A DNA stretch of 32,285 nucleotides from Mesostigma viride (lineage: Eukaryota; Streptophyta; Mesostigmatophyceae; Mesostigmatales; Mesostigmataceae), in the NCBI GenBank assembly GCA_009746045.1, contig RPFO01001702.1, positions 1 to 32,285 of the forward strand, given 5' to 3'. The notes below the pieces were generated by a model, which ran no database searches, had not been told where the DNA came from, and saw nothing but the letters and a program-made list of their open reading frames with translations. Made by a program: the position numbers and the translations under genes. This document shows, in pieces, positions 1 through 8,313 of this stretch (its first letter is position 1; every line of letters begins with the position of its first letter).

Positions 1-42
1 GGTGGTCCCAAAAATATGTGATGAGGTGTAGAAGCCACTGCG

Positions 43-1600
43 ATGTTCGCCAGGACCTGACGCCCGATCACGTGGCCTCCATACAAGGGAAGATGGACAG
101 ACTTCCTACCACCGTTGCCCGAGAACCTTCTTTTCAGCACATTACAGCCGCACACGAAACTTCATTGGACACGTCGCCCCTGAACCCGTCCAACAAGGCG
201 GTTACGCAATCCAGAGGTGCGCTTCGTGTTCCCCCGCACATCCGGCGACCTGGTCCGAAGATTACCTCTACTTCAACTCGGCGTCTGAAGGTTACGCACG
301 CTTGAAAGACGAGCGCGCACATTCCAATACTCGTCCGACGGTTGGCCGTCTGCCACTGAGACGGCGCCCGCCACGATCACGGTGGCCATCGACGCGACTG
401 ACGTGCCGGGAGACGAAGTCGGCTCGCTGAAGAAACAGGGCGAACTTCGAACCGATGCTGGATGAATACCTTTCCTGGGTACGTGCTGACGGACCGCCGA
501 GCTGTACGTCAGGCAACCGCGTCATCCAGACGGTGACGGGACTTCACCTACGTGGGACGCGCTTCCGCAACGCGGAGAACAGCAGCTCGTGCGCAACCGC
601 CGACGCCACGGGCGGGGGACAGCGGCACGGATGACGACCAGCACATCTACGTTGCTCAACTTCTACTTCAACGAGACGAGGGGCACCGTGCCCAATCGGG
701 CGCTGCCGCACCACGAGTGGAGGTCCGCGTCAAAACTCGCGCCAGCCCCTCTGTCGTCATACTCTACCTACTTCGAGAAGTCGCCGGGCCAGCGCCAGAC
801 CCGTCGCCAGAATGCGGACTTACCGCCTGCGCGATGCCCCTTTTCAAAAGATCAAGACGGACGACCTCCCGCGAGTCGCGAGCGCGTGCACCCCCCCTGC
901 TGCTGAAGTACGTGCTACATGGCGGGACTGAAGAGGGTGAAGCCGTGATCGCGTACGTGTCGGACGCGTTGAGCGCGACAGTTCATGAAGAACCGCAACT
1001 CTGGCTGATCCGGAGACGCAGCCATGTCGGTCCGGATGAAGACACGGACAAGCTGTTCAGGGAGAAAACCTGGACAAGTTTGCGGGCCGTGCAAGAGATC
1101 TTGTTCTTCTACCGCGCGGCACTACCGCCGTGGAGGGCTACGTTACCGGCAACGACAACGAGGATACGGACTTCAGCTGCAATCCGGCTCCTGACGCACA
1201 CCAATGAGCGCCGGGACGCGGTTTTGTGTGAGCACGGTGCAGGGCGCGGGATGACGTGTTTCGACTCGGCCACGTTCTGCATCAATGAGGACTGTGTCCA
1301 CCCCCGGCGGCCCGTTTTGGTTCGGATATGACCTGCCTTTGACTGTGCAATTTCAACGCCCGAGCGAAACAACTACCACGAGCATTTTTGTTATGCCCTT
1401 CTGCTTCCACCTGCCGAGTCCGACGACCCGAACGGCAGCACAAACCTGGGGCAGTATCGACCGGCCCTCCCTGAAGCTGCTACTTCAAGCGGTGCCGGGG
1501 AGAGGAGGGCGCTTCTGTCGAACGGGCACATCCACATCTACCGCGCCACTATGAACATCTTCGAGGATGCCACCAGGCACGGGGCAACAGGTTTGTTTAT
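43..1600 (+). pseudogene. Degraded mirror copy of MCP1
   Basis: Mirror copy of the capsid gene at 3934-5565. Recognisable fragments occur in all three forward frames. An example is the segment near 175-205 that matches the LNPSNKA stretch of MCP1. Dozens of one-base indels break the frame. It cannot encode a capsid protein as written. Most likely it is the low-quality strand of a fold-back read and not a real second gene. Confidence 0.85.
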
Positions 1601-1624
1601 ATTCCATTCATATGGGAGATTACA

Positions 1625-2085
1625 TACGCGATCAGGAGTCTCCTGCGTCACTTCCACCGTGACGCAGGCGCTTGCCGCCCCCCTCGCTGACCTTCCCCTT
1701 TGATGCGCTGTGTCAGTTTTGACTCGCCGGAGGGGGGCCCGGCAGCACTCCCCACCAGCTTGTTGACCAAACCCAGAATAGGGCTGCGTCTCCGTCCTCT
1801 AGCTCCCTCCTCCTCCTCTTCCCTCCTCCTCCTCATCTATCTTCATTTCTGTTCTTCTCTCCTTCCTCCTCCTCCTCCTCTCCTCCTCCTCCTCCTCCTC
1901 CTCCTCTTCTTCTTTCGTCACGGCGGACATCATGTCTGATCGTCGATGCATCGTGAGATGACTTCTGCCCTCGTCGTCGATTTCCCGGCCATCCACCCCT
2001 GTCCAGCCCGTACGGATGTCTTCCATGACGCCATCCTGGGTCCTGCGTTTGACCCGTTTACAGCGCGACACGGTGTGACCTCCAT
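1625..2085 (-). pseudogene. Degraded mirror copy of the Glu-rich gene
   Basis: Mirror copy of the gene at 3442-3901, including its GAG/GGA tract (here about 1800-1915). The tract length and phase differ from the right arm. Here the acidic (Glu) frame follows directly on the upstream coding part, which supports the view that the real protein carries a poly-Glu segment and that the arginine frame in the right copy is a frameshift. Confidence 0.75.
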
Positions 2086-2180
2086 GGCGGTGTGTACACT
2101 TGGGCAGATTTTTTATTCCGTTTTGGACGCGTAAAATGCGCTCGCTTTTTCCTCGCCTAGAACCGTACCTCCGCGCCGCC

Positions 2181-2450
2181 ATGTCGACCCACACCTGCGG
2201 TGAACAACACCTCAGGTCAACGGCAGAAATCTCCTTCCAGCGCGGCCCCTGGCCACGACCACCCCTGGACATCGCGCCCAACCGGCTGTACAGCACTTAC
2301 ACGTTGAACGCTGCCGCGCCCACGCTGTTACATGCTCGAGATCGGGGGACGCGCCCATCCAGAGGACGAGACCCCAATACTTCTATGAACTGCACGTAAC
2401 CGGGCAGCATCGTGTACGAAGGCACGGCCGGCAAAGACAGCGAACGACAC
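2181..2450 (+). pseudogene. Degraded mirror copy of the 88-aa gene
   Basis: Mirror of 3073-3339. The start ATG at 2181 and fragments of the N-terminus are recognisable, but indels break the frame within about 20 codons. It has no independent coding value. Confidence 0.75.
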
Positions 2451-2517
2451 GAGCGCCCCAAACGTCCTATCGACACCGCTTAGCCGCCGGTAAATCCACA
2501 GGCTGACGTTAAGGAGT

Positions 2518-2723
2518 CATGGAGTTCCGCACAGTGCACGGGCGTCCGTAAAATTGCTGTCGAGTCCCTGAAGACTGACCAACGACGTGAACGTCCGGTT
2601 CATGCGAGCGCGTGCACTCACGGCCATGGACGGGGCCATTCGCGCTCTTCCACGTGAGGCTTGGGCGCGACAAGATCGAGGAAGTACTCGTGCAACGCAA
2701 GCGTTCACCGTGGGGATCAGCCT
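2518..2723 (+). pseudogene. Degraded mirror copy of the PCNA 5' end
   Basis: Mirror of the PCNA start at 2985. The first codons after the ATG at 2518 match, then one-base indels break the frame. The copy ends where the inverted-repeat spacer begins. Confidence 0.75.
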
Positions 2724-2773
2724 CCAGCTCGTCGTTGGTCGTGATGTTCTTAATCAGTTTGTGCAGGTTGAGC
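2724..2773. other. 50-nt single-copy spacer at the inverted-repeat centre
   Basis: This is the only unpaired segment between the two arms. Read on the minus strand it continues the PCNA reading frame of the right arm without a break. The frame is lost where the left arm begins. The spacer therefore belongs to the right-arm molecule, and true unique sequence ends near 2724. Confidence 0.85.
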
Positions 2774-2985
2774 AGGCTGATCCCCACGGTGAAGCTGCGG
2801 GTGCACGAGTACTCCTCGATCTTGTCCGCGCCCAAGCTCACGTGGAAGAGCGCGCAATGGCACCCGTCCATGGCCGTGACGTGCACGCCGCTCGCATCGA
2901 ACCGGACGTTCACGTCGTTGGTCAGCTCCTTCAGGGACTCGATCAGCAATTTTACGGACGCCCCCTGCACTGTGCGGAACTCCAT
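2724..2985 (-). CDS. PCNA-like sliding clamp, N-terminal part only
   Basis: The protein starts MEFRTVQGASVKLL and continues through an ALFHVSL segment, an EEYSCTRSFTVGISL segment and LNLHKLIKNI. This is the strand-helix order of the first half of PCNA domain 1, including the VHVTAMDG turn that corresponds to the family's SGV.L.AMD element. PCNA forms a trimeric ring that tethers DNA polymerase; most NCLDVs encode one. Only about 87 of the roughly 260 residues usual for the family are present, because the reading frame runs into the inverted-repeat turning point. The rest of the gene must lie beyond the real sequence end. The 88-aa gene lies directly upstream on the same strand. Confidence 0.8.
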
Positions 2986-3072
2986 GACTCCCTTAACGTC
3001 AGCCTGTGGATTTACCCGGCGGCTAAGCGCGTGTCCCGATCAGGACGTTTGGGACGCTCGTTCGTTCGCTGT

Positions 3073-3339
3073 CTAGCTTGCGGCCGTGCCTTCGTACACG
3101 ATGCTGCCCAGGTACGTGCAGTTCAAGAAGTTGGGGTCCTCGTCCTCTCGGATGGGCGCCGTCCCCCCGATCTCGAGCATGTACAGCGTGGAGCGCGGCA
3201 CGCCGTTCAAAACGGTGTAGGTGCTGTACAGCCGGTGGCGGCCGATGTCCAGGGGATTGGTCGTGGCCAGGGTGCCGCCGCCCTGGAAGGAGATCTTGCC
3301 GTTGACCTTGAGGTTGTTCACCTGCAGGTTGGTCGACAT
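3073..3339 (-). CDS. Unknown 88-aa protein
   Basis: Small ORF beginning MSTNLQVNNLKVNGKISFQ. The start at 3339 is preferred over the longer upstream option because an AT-rich promoter-like box lies at 3406-3420, shared with the divergent Glu-rich gene. Alternating hydrophobic and polar residues suggest a beta-rich fold. There is no signal peptide or membrane segment. The N-terminal phrase resembles short virion or tail proteins only in a general way and I do not recognise the family. PCNA follows 87 bp downstream on the same strand. The mirror copy in the left arm shares the start and first residues. Confidence 0.55.
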   Translation of the reverse strand: MSTNLQVNNLKVNGKISFQGGGTLATTNPLDIGRHRLYSTYTVLNGVPRSTLYMLEIGGTAPIREDEDPNFLNCTYLGSIVYEGTAAS

Positions 3340-3405
3340 GGCGGCCGGCGGGTACGGTTCTAGCGGAGGAAAAAGCGAGCGCCATTTTACCGCGTCCAAA
3401 ACGGG

Positions 3406-3420
3406 AATAAAAAAATCTGG
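3406..3420. promoter_or_regulatory. Class A AT-rich box between divergent genes
   Basis: The sequence aataaaaaaatctgg lies 22-36 nt upstream of the Glu-rich gene and about 67 nt upstream of the 88-aa gene. It is the best example of a recurrent A-run plus ATCTG box seen before several starts in this window. Confidence 0.5.
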
Positions 3421-3441
3421 CCCAAGTGTACACCAACCGCC

Positions 3442-3901
3442 ATGAGGTCACCCGTGTCGCGCTGTACGGTCAAACGCAAGCGCCACCCCAGCGATGGCGT
3501 CATGGAGATCATCCGTACGGGCCTGGACCAGGGGTGGATGGCCGGGATCGACGACGAGGGCAACGTCATCTTCACGATGCACGACGATCACGACCATGAT
3601 GTCGCCGTGAAGAGAAGAAGAAGGAGGAGGAGGAGGAGGAGGAGGAGGAGGAGGAGGAGGAGGAGGAGGAAGAAGAAGAAGATGAAGATGAAGATGAGGA
3701 GGAGGAGGAGGAAGAGGAGGAGGAGGAGCTAGAGGACGGAGACGCCGCCCTATTCGAGTTTGTCAACAAGCTGGTGGGAGTGCTGCCGGCGCCCCCCCTC
3801 CGGGCAAGTCAAAACTGACACAGCGCATCAAGGGGAAGGTCAGCGAGGGGGGCGGCAAGCGCCTGCGGTTCACGGTGGAAGTGACACAGGAGACCTCCTG
3901 A
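3442..3901 (+). CDS. Glu-rich acidic-tract protein, frameshifted
   Basis: The N-terminal 55 codons (MRSPVSRCTVKRKRHP through an FTMHDDHDHD segment) are basic, then mixed, with an MEIIRTG...GWMAGIDDEGNVIF stretch that could form a small beta domain. A GAG/GGA tract of about 120 bp follows at 3612-3730. In the starting frame it reads as Arg, while the neighbouring frame reads Glu/Asp and continues into ELEDGDAALFEFVNKLVG. After a 7-C run at 3792-3798 a third frame gives a plausible basic C-terminus ending FTVEVTQETS, with a stop at 3899-3901. I infer one gene with two indels, one in the triplet tract and one in the C run. Function unknown; a poly-acidic segment is typical of histone- or nucleic-acid-mimicking and chaperone proteins. 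Confidence 0.6.
3612..3730 (+). repeat. GAG/GGA triplet tract
   Basis: About 120 bp of near-pure purine triplets on the plus strand, mirrored with a different length and phase at about 1800-1915. It is prone to replication slippage and to sequencing indels, so its length and frame here should not be trusted. Confidence 0.85.
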
Positions 3902-3933
3902 TCGCGTATGTAATCCTCCCCATATGAATGGAA

Positions 3934-5565
3934 TTAAACAAACACCTTGCGCCCGTGCCCCTGGTGCACCTCGAAGATGTTCATAGTGCGCGCGTAGATG
4001 TGGATGTGCCCGTTCGACATGACCGCGCCCTCCTTCTCCCCCGGCACCCGCTTGAAGTACAGCTTCAGGGAGGGCCGGTCGATCTGCCCCAGGTTGATGC
4101 TGCCGTTCGGGTCGTCGGACTCGGGGTGGAAGCAGAAGGGCATCACAAAAATGCTCTGGTAGTTGTTCTCGCTCGGGGCGTTCGAATGCACGTCAAACGG
4201 CAGGTAGTATCCGAACCACAACGGGTCGCGCGGGGGGGACCACAGGTCCTTCCCATTGATGCAGAACGTGGCCGAGTCGAACAGCACGTCATCCACGCGC
4301 CCCTGCACCGTGGACTCCACAAAATACCCGGCGTCCCGGCGCCTCTTGGTGTCGTCCAGGAGCCGGTTGCAGCTGAAGTCCCAGTAATCCTCGTTGTCGT
4401 TGCCGGTACCGTCGCCCTCCACGCGCCGGTAGTCCGCGCGGTAGAAGAACAAGATCTCCTTGCACGGCCCCGCAAACTTGTCCAGGTTTATCTCCCTGAA
4501 CAGCTTGTCCGTCGTCTTCACCGGGACCGACATGTGCTGCGTCTCCGTGATCAGCCACGAGTTGCGAGTCTTCATGAACTGCTCGCGCTCAAACGCGTCC
4601 AGGAACACGTACCGCGTCAACAGGCTCACCCTCTTCAGCTCCCCGCCCATGTCCAGCACGTCCTTCAGCAGCAGGGGGGGGTGCACGCGCTCCAGACTCG
4701 CGGTGAGGTCGTCCGTCTTGATCTCTTTGAACACGGGCACGTCGCGCAGGCGGTAACGGTCCGCATCCTGCGACGGGGTCTGGCCGCTGGCCCACGCGAC
4801 CTTCTCGAAGTAGGTCAGGTATGACGACAGCAGGGGCTTGGCGCTGAGTTTGACGCGGACCTCCACCTCGTGGTGCTGCAGCGCCCCGATGGGCAGCGCG
4901 TGCCCCTCGTTCTCGTTGAAGTAGAAGTTGAGCGGAACGTAGATGTGCTGGTCGTAATCCGTGCCGTACCTGTCCCCCGCCCCCCCGTGGCAGTCGGGCG
5001 TGTTGCGCACGATGCTGTTCTCCCGGTTGCGGACCAGCGCGTCCCACACGTAGGTGAAGTCCCCCGTCACCGTCTGGATGAGCGCGTTGCCGACGTACAG
5101 CTCGGCGCGCTCCGTCAGCACGTACCCGAGATACTTCATCCAGCTCGGTTCGAAGTCGCCCTGTTTCTTCCACGCCGAGCCCGACTTCGTCTCCCGCGGC
5201 ACGTCAGTCGCGTCGATGGCCACCGTGATCGTGGCGGGCGCCGTCTCAGTGGCAGACGCCACCTCGCTGGACGAGTATCTCGGAATGTGCGCGCTCGTCT
5301 TCAGCGTGCCGTACTTCAGACGCCCGATGTTGAAGTAGAGGTACATCTTCGTGACCAGGTCGCCGATGCGGGGGACCACGAAGCGCACCTCGGAGCCGTA
5401 CTCCGCCTTGTTGGACGGGTTCAGGGCGACGTCGCTCCAACTGTAGTTCGTGTGCCGGCTGTATATGTGCTTGAAGAAGGTCTTCTCGGGCAAGGTGGTC
5501 AGGAAGTCGTCCATCTTCCCCTTGCTATGGAGCCACGTGATCGGGGCGCTCAGGTCCTGCGACAT
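3934..5565 (-). CDS. Major capsid protein paralogue 1 (double jelly-roll)
   Basis: 543 aa, full length. Near residues 28-44 it carries EKTFFKHIYSRHTNYSW, the NCLDV capsid N-terminal signature. A VPRIGDLVTKMYLYF strand follows around residue 70, then PLNFYFNENEGHALPIGALQ in the first jelly roll, a RYVFLDAFEREQF segment, a KEILFFYRADYR segment, and GSINLGQIDRPSLKLYF near the C-terminus. These match the order of strands in double jelly-roll capsid proteins that trimerise into capsomers. It is the most divergent of the four copies here: it lacks the PEITFF proline-acid pair and ends in GHGRKVFV, where the others have GMGGKR/CxAS. It is divergent from MCP2 across a 106-bp intergenic region. A noisy mirror copy lies at 43-1600. 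Confidence 0.95.
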   Translation of the reverse strand: MSQDLSAPITWLHSKGKMDDFLTTLPEKTFFKHIYSRHTNYSWSDVALNPSNKAEYGSEVRFVVPRIGDLVTKMYLYFNIGRLKYGTLKTSAHIPRYSSSEVASATETAPATITVAIDATDVPRETKSGSAWKKQGDFEPSWMKYLGYVLTERAELYVGNALIQTVTGDFTYVWDALVRNRENSIVRNTPDCHGGAGDRYGTDYDQHIYVPLNFYFNENEGHALPIGALQHHEVEVRVKLSAKPLLSSYLTYFEKVAWASGQTPSQDADRYRLRDVPVFKEIKTDDLTASLERVHPPLLLKDVLDMGGELKRVSLLTRYVFLDAFEREQFMKTRNSWLITETQHMSVPVKTTDKLFREINLDKFAGPCKEILFFYRADYRRVEGDGTGNDNEDYWDFSCNRLLDDTKRRRDAGYFVESTVQGRVDDVLFDSATFCINGKDLWSPPRDPLWFGYYLPFDVHSNAPSENNYQSIFVMPFCFHPESDDPNGSINLGQIDRPSLKLYFKRVPGEKEGAVMSNGHIHIYARTMNIFEVHQGHGRKVFV

Positions 5566-5590
5566 CGCAGCTGGCTTCTACCACCTGCAT

Positions 5591-5603
5591 CACATATTTT
5601 TGG
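5591..5603 (-). promoter_or_regulatory. AT-rich box upstream of MCP1
   Basis: On the minus strand this reads cccaaaaatatgtg, about 26-38 nt upstream of the MCP1 ATG. Its composition and spacing match other class A boxes in the window. Confidence 0.4.
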
Positions 5604-5671
5604 GACCACCGCAGCCGCGGTGCGCAGGCGGGCCTTTTTTTTTCTCCGCACAAACTATACCGACTGCGGAG

Positions 5672-7336
5672 ATGGCATCCGCGATCATGCAACTGCACGC
5701 GAGGGGGTCGCAGGACATCGCGACCATCGTCAACCCCGAGGTCACCTTCTGGAAAACGGTGTACCCGCGCCACACCAACTTCGCGTGGGACGACACCATC
5801 ATCACCCAGAGCACCGGCGTCGCCGACTACGGCCAGGTCGTCGAGTTCAAGCTCCCCCGTGCCGGCGACCTCGTCACCAAGTGCTTCCTGTATGTGGAGA
5901 TGGGGCGGGTCAAACACTGCGGGGCGTGGACGGGCCAGTTCTCCCCCTTCATCTGGGACTTTCCCCACGCTCTCATCGATTACGCCGAGCTGACGATCGG
6001 AGGATACCAAATCGAGAGGGTGACCGGCGACATGCTGCATATCATGGACTCCCTCGCACGCCCCAACCACCAGAGCTACATCGAGAACATGCCCGTACAG
6101 CACGGCGGATCCATCAAGTTCGGAACCGACGGCGCCGTGCAGGAGCAGTACAAAAACGACCACAAGCAGTTTCTGTACATCCCCTTGGAGTTCAACTTCA
6201 CGCAGGACCCGGGCCTGGCCCTCCCCATGATCGCCCTGCAGTACCACGAGGTGCGGGTCAAGGTAAAGTTCAGCACCCCAGACAAGATCTTCAACCACTT
6301 CAGCCTGACGAAGCCAAACCTCGACAAGAATACCTCGAACCCCGTCCTGAGCACGACAGACATGCCCGCCCTCCGCCGCCTGGTGCGGAACCTGTACATG
6401 CGCGGGGTGTACGGCAACGAGATGGCGCAGATGGTCGCCGTGGACGGGGACCTCTCGCTCGTGAATTACGTCATCGATAACGTCATGTACGAAAACAAGG
6501 TGACCCTGACGGTCGACTCCACCTCCAAGACCATCACGATGAAACTCGCGGCCGTGTCCGGCGTGATCGACACCATTCTCGCCAACACCGAGTTCAAGAT
6601 CCCCGCGAACCTGCTAGCGGACGAGGAGAGGTACGGGGTGAACGCGACCACCGCGGTGACCACCGTCGCCAACTCCCGAGAGGAATGGATGGCGTCCCCT
6701 CCCTCGCTGTCCGTCCGGCTCATGTGCCGCTACATCTACCTTGACGACTTCGAGCGGCGTCAGTTCGCCGTCAATTCGCACGAGTACCTCATGACCGAGT
6801 ACCAGCACCACCAGCAGTTCGTCACCTGCGGTGTCGACCAGATCTCCATCGACCTCAAGTTCAACCACCCCGTCAAGGAGCTGCTCTTCTTCTACCGCCC
6901 GGACTGTTGGTGGGAGGATGGAGACATCCAGTCTCACTACAAGGGGTACTGGTCCTTCCGCAACCCCGTGTCCGCTTTCGGCGGCGGCGACGGCCACCTG
7001 TTCACGACCGCCAACCTCGTGCTCAACTCCCAGAATGTGCACGGCGACGGCCGCGACCCCGTGTACTTCTCCTCCGTCCTCCGATCGCAATTCCACAAGC
7101 GCGTGGGAGACCGCAACGTTTACGTCATCCCCTTCTCCCTCAACCCCGACTCCTGGAAGCCGTCCGGCTCCATCAACCTCTCGCGCCTGGATGACGTCAA
7201 GCTCGTCTTGAAGGGCCTCGTCAGCAAGTCCACGCCCTCCGCGGCGCTCCCCCCCGGCTCCATCCACGTGTACGCCAAGAACTTCAACGTCGTTAAAATT
7301 CAGAACGGGATGGGCGGCAAGCGGTACGCGTCGTAA
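5672..7336 (+). CDS. Major capsid protein paralogue 2
   Basis: 554 aa from the ATG at 5672. The start was chosen because MASAIMQLHARGSQD is the usual NCLDV capsid opening, although the frame is open further upstream. PEVTFWKTVYPRHTNF lies at about residues 25-40, GDLVTKCFLYVEMG near 70, a HALIDYAELTIGGYQIE strand near 110, LALPMIALQYHEVRVKV near 185, RYIYLDDFERRQF and HEYLMTEYQHHQQF near 355, FNHPVKELLFFYRPD near 395, and GSINLSRLDDVKLVLKG near 510. It ends KIQNGMGGKRYAS, the same ending as MCP3 and MCP4. This is a typical double jelly-roll subunit of the icosahedral shell. The KilA-N gene follows 50 bp or less downstream. Confidence 0.96.
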   Translation: MASAIMQLHARGSQDIATIVNPEVTFWKTVYPRHTNFAWDDTIITQSTGVADYGQVVEFKLPRAGDLVTKCFLYVEMGRVKHCGAWTGQFSPFIWDFPHALIDYAELTIGGYQIERVTGDMLHIMDSLARPNHQSYIENMPVQHGGSIKFGTDGAVQEQYKNDHKQFLYIPLEFNFTQDPGLALPMIALQYHEVRVKVKFSTPDKIFNHFSLTKPNLDKNTSNPVLSTTDMPALRRLVRNLYMRGVYGNEMAQMVAVDGDLSLVNYVIDNVMYENKVTLTVDSTSKTITMKLAAVSGVIDTILANTEFKIPANLLADEERYGVNATTAVTTVANSREEWMASPPSLSVRLMCRYIYLDDFERRQFAVNSHEYLMTEYQHHQQFVTCGVDQISIDLKFNHPVKELLFFYRPDCWWEDGDIQSHYKGYWSFRNPVSAFGGGDGHLFTTANLVLNSQNVHGDGRDPVYFSSVLRSQFHKRVGDRNVYVIPFSLNPDSWKPSGSINLSRLDDVKLVLKGLVSKSTPSAALPPGSIHVYAKNFNVVKIQNGMGGKRYAS

Positions 7337-7385
7337 GCCCACGCCCTGACACGACAAGTATCACGGGCGTCCATCCCCCGCCGAT

Positions 7386-8203
7386 ATGGACGAAACGGAC
7401 CCCCCCCAGCGCGCGCGCTGCCCCTCTTCCGCGTGGTGGACGAGGATGAAACCTACCTCTTCTTTGGAATGGAGCACGCCCCGGCGCAGGGCACGGTAAG
7501 GGTGCAGAAGCACTCGAGGTTCGTCAACGGACAGGACTTCTGCGACGTCCTGTCGCTGGGGAAGAGGAAGATCAAGACCTTCACCCGGACCCGGGCCTTC
7601 GAGGACCTGCTCCAGGCCATGAGGGACCACATGGGCCTGTCGTCCGCGGACAACCTCGTAGAGAAGATCCAGGGCGGCACCCCCTCCATGCAGGGGACGT
7701 GGATGCACCCCTCCCTAGTGTGGCACGTTGCGGCCTGGATCAGTCCCGTGTTCGCCGTCGCCGCCATGGACTGGGCGGACGCCTTCTACAACGCTCCCGC
7801 GGCTGCCGGCCAGCGAGGGTGCATGGCCGCCCTCACGCACAGACTCGTCGCCGAGGTGGAGAGGCAGCCCGTGTACCAGTGTGAGGCGGACGTGCGCGAC
7901 AGGGTCGCCGCGCGGATACAGGGCCAGGCCGAGGCCCCCGTGGGCCAGACCGGCATGAGGGCCGACGTCGTCAGCCACAGGTACCGCATGATCGTCGAGG
8001 TTAAGGAGATCTCGCGCTGGACCGACGCGATCGGCCAGCTGATGGTCTATGGCCGGTATTTCGACCCCGGGCTGTCGAAGGTCATCGTGGTGTTCGATAA
8101 AGAGGGGAGGGAAGTCACCGAAGAGCAGCTGGACATCATAGAGTTCCACCTGCAGGGACTTAACATCATGTGCTGCAATGAAAGCTACTTTCAGCGGTAT
8201 TGA
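7386..8203 (+). CDS. KilA-N domain protein with PD-(D/E)xK-like C-terminus
   Basis: The open frame from 7433 gives 256 aa. GTWMHPSLVWHVAAWISPVFA at residues 88-108 is the hallmark of the KilA-N DNA-binding domain found in phages and NCLDVs. The C-terminal part has GMRADVV, then IVEVKEISRW and IGQLMVYGRYF: an Asp at 178, E-x-K at 189-191 and Gln at 202, spaced as in PD-(D/E)xK nuclease folds. An in-phase start upstream is missing, but an ATG at 7386 lies just before an 8-C run (7400-7407). A one-base miscount of that run would join it to this frame, so the true start is probably 7386. Role inferred as DNA-binding regulator or nuclease. The domain pairing is known in large viruses, but I cannot verify the nuclease call here. 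Confidence 0.8.
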
Positions 8204-8313
8204 TTAAACCATAACTTGATAACGAACCGAGTTCCATTTCAAAACAAATTAATCCCCCCAATGCACTGTCAGACAGGTGGATAAACTTTCTTTGCGTACA
8301 TTACCAAACACAC
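8204..8313. promoter_or_regulatory. AT-rich intergenic region before the first fibre-like gene
   Basis: 110 bp that are distinctly more AT-rich than the flanking genes, with several short A/T runs and a perfect small palindrome (ctgtcagacag) at 8266-8276. It likely holds the 3' end signal of the KilA-N gene and the promoter of the 8314 gene. No clear class A box is visible. Confidence 0.35.

Larger units (their letters stand above)
1..2723. repeat. Left arm of large inverted repeat (noisy fold-back copy)
   Basis: Reverse-complement copy of 2774-5610: base 1 pairs with about 5610 and base 2723 pairs with 2774. The first 28 bases mirror the MCP1/MCP2 intergenic segment at 5582-5610, and the last 20 bases (2704-2723) match 2774-2793 exactly. 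Between these points the copy carries many scattered one-base insertions, deletions and substitutions, so no gene in it stays in frame. The arm is about 110 nt shorter than its partner. The damage ignores codon position and gene boundaries, which is the pattern of a low-quality single-pass read and not of selection or slow decay. I infer a fold-back chimera at a contig end. A genuine terminal hairpin or inverted terminal repeat is the alternative. Confidence 0.9.
2774..5610. repeat. Right arm of large inverted repeat (clean copy)
   Basis: Partner of 1-2723. This copy keeps a full-length MCP gene open over 543 codons and an open PCNA 5' end, so it is the reliable version. It covers PCNA (5' part), the 88-aa gene, the Glu-rich gene, MCP1 and half of the MCP1/MCP2 intergenic region. 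It ends at about 5610, where the window's first base runs out of partner, so the repeat could extend further left of the window. Confidence 0.9.

Noticed and set aside
552-1331. 259-aa plus-strand ORF in the left arm
   Set aside because: It is a frame accident within the degraded mirror copy of MCP1; only short pieces match the capsid protein.
3572-3769. Minus-strand ORF that is almost pure poly-serine
   Set aside because: It is the antisense of the GAG/GGA triplet tract; no start context, and it lies inside the Glu-rich gene.
3928-4824. Long plus-strand open frame opposite MCP1
   Set aside because: Antisense shadow of a conserved capsid gene in GC-rich DNA; composition is Val/His/Arg/Leu-rich nonsense without domains.
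8266-8276. Small perfect palindrome (ctgtcagacag) as a possible terminator hairpin
   Set aside because: A stem of only five base pairs without a T run; such palindromes occur by chance.
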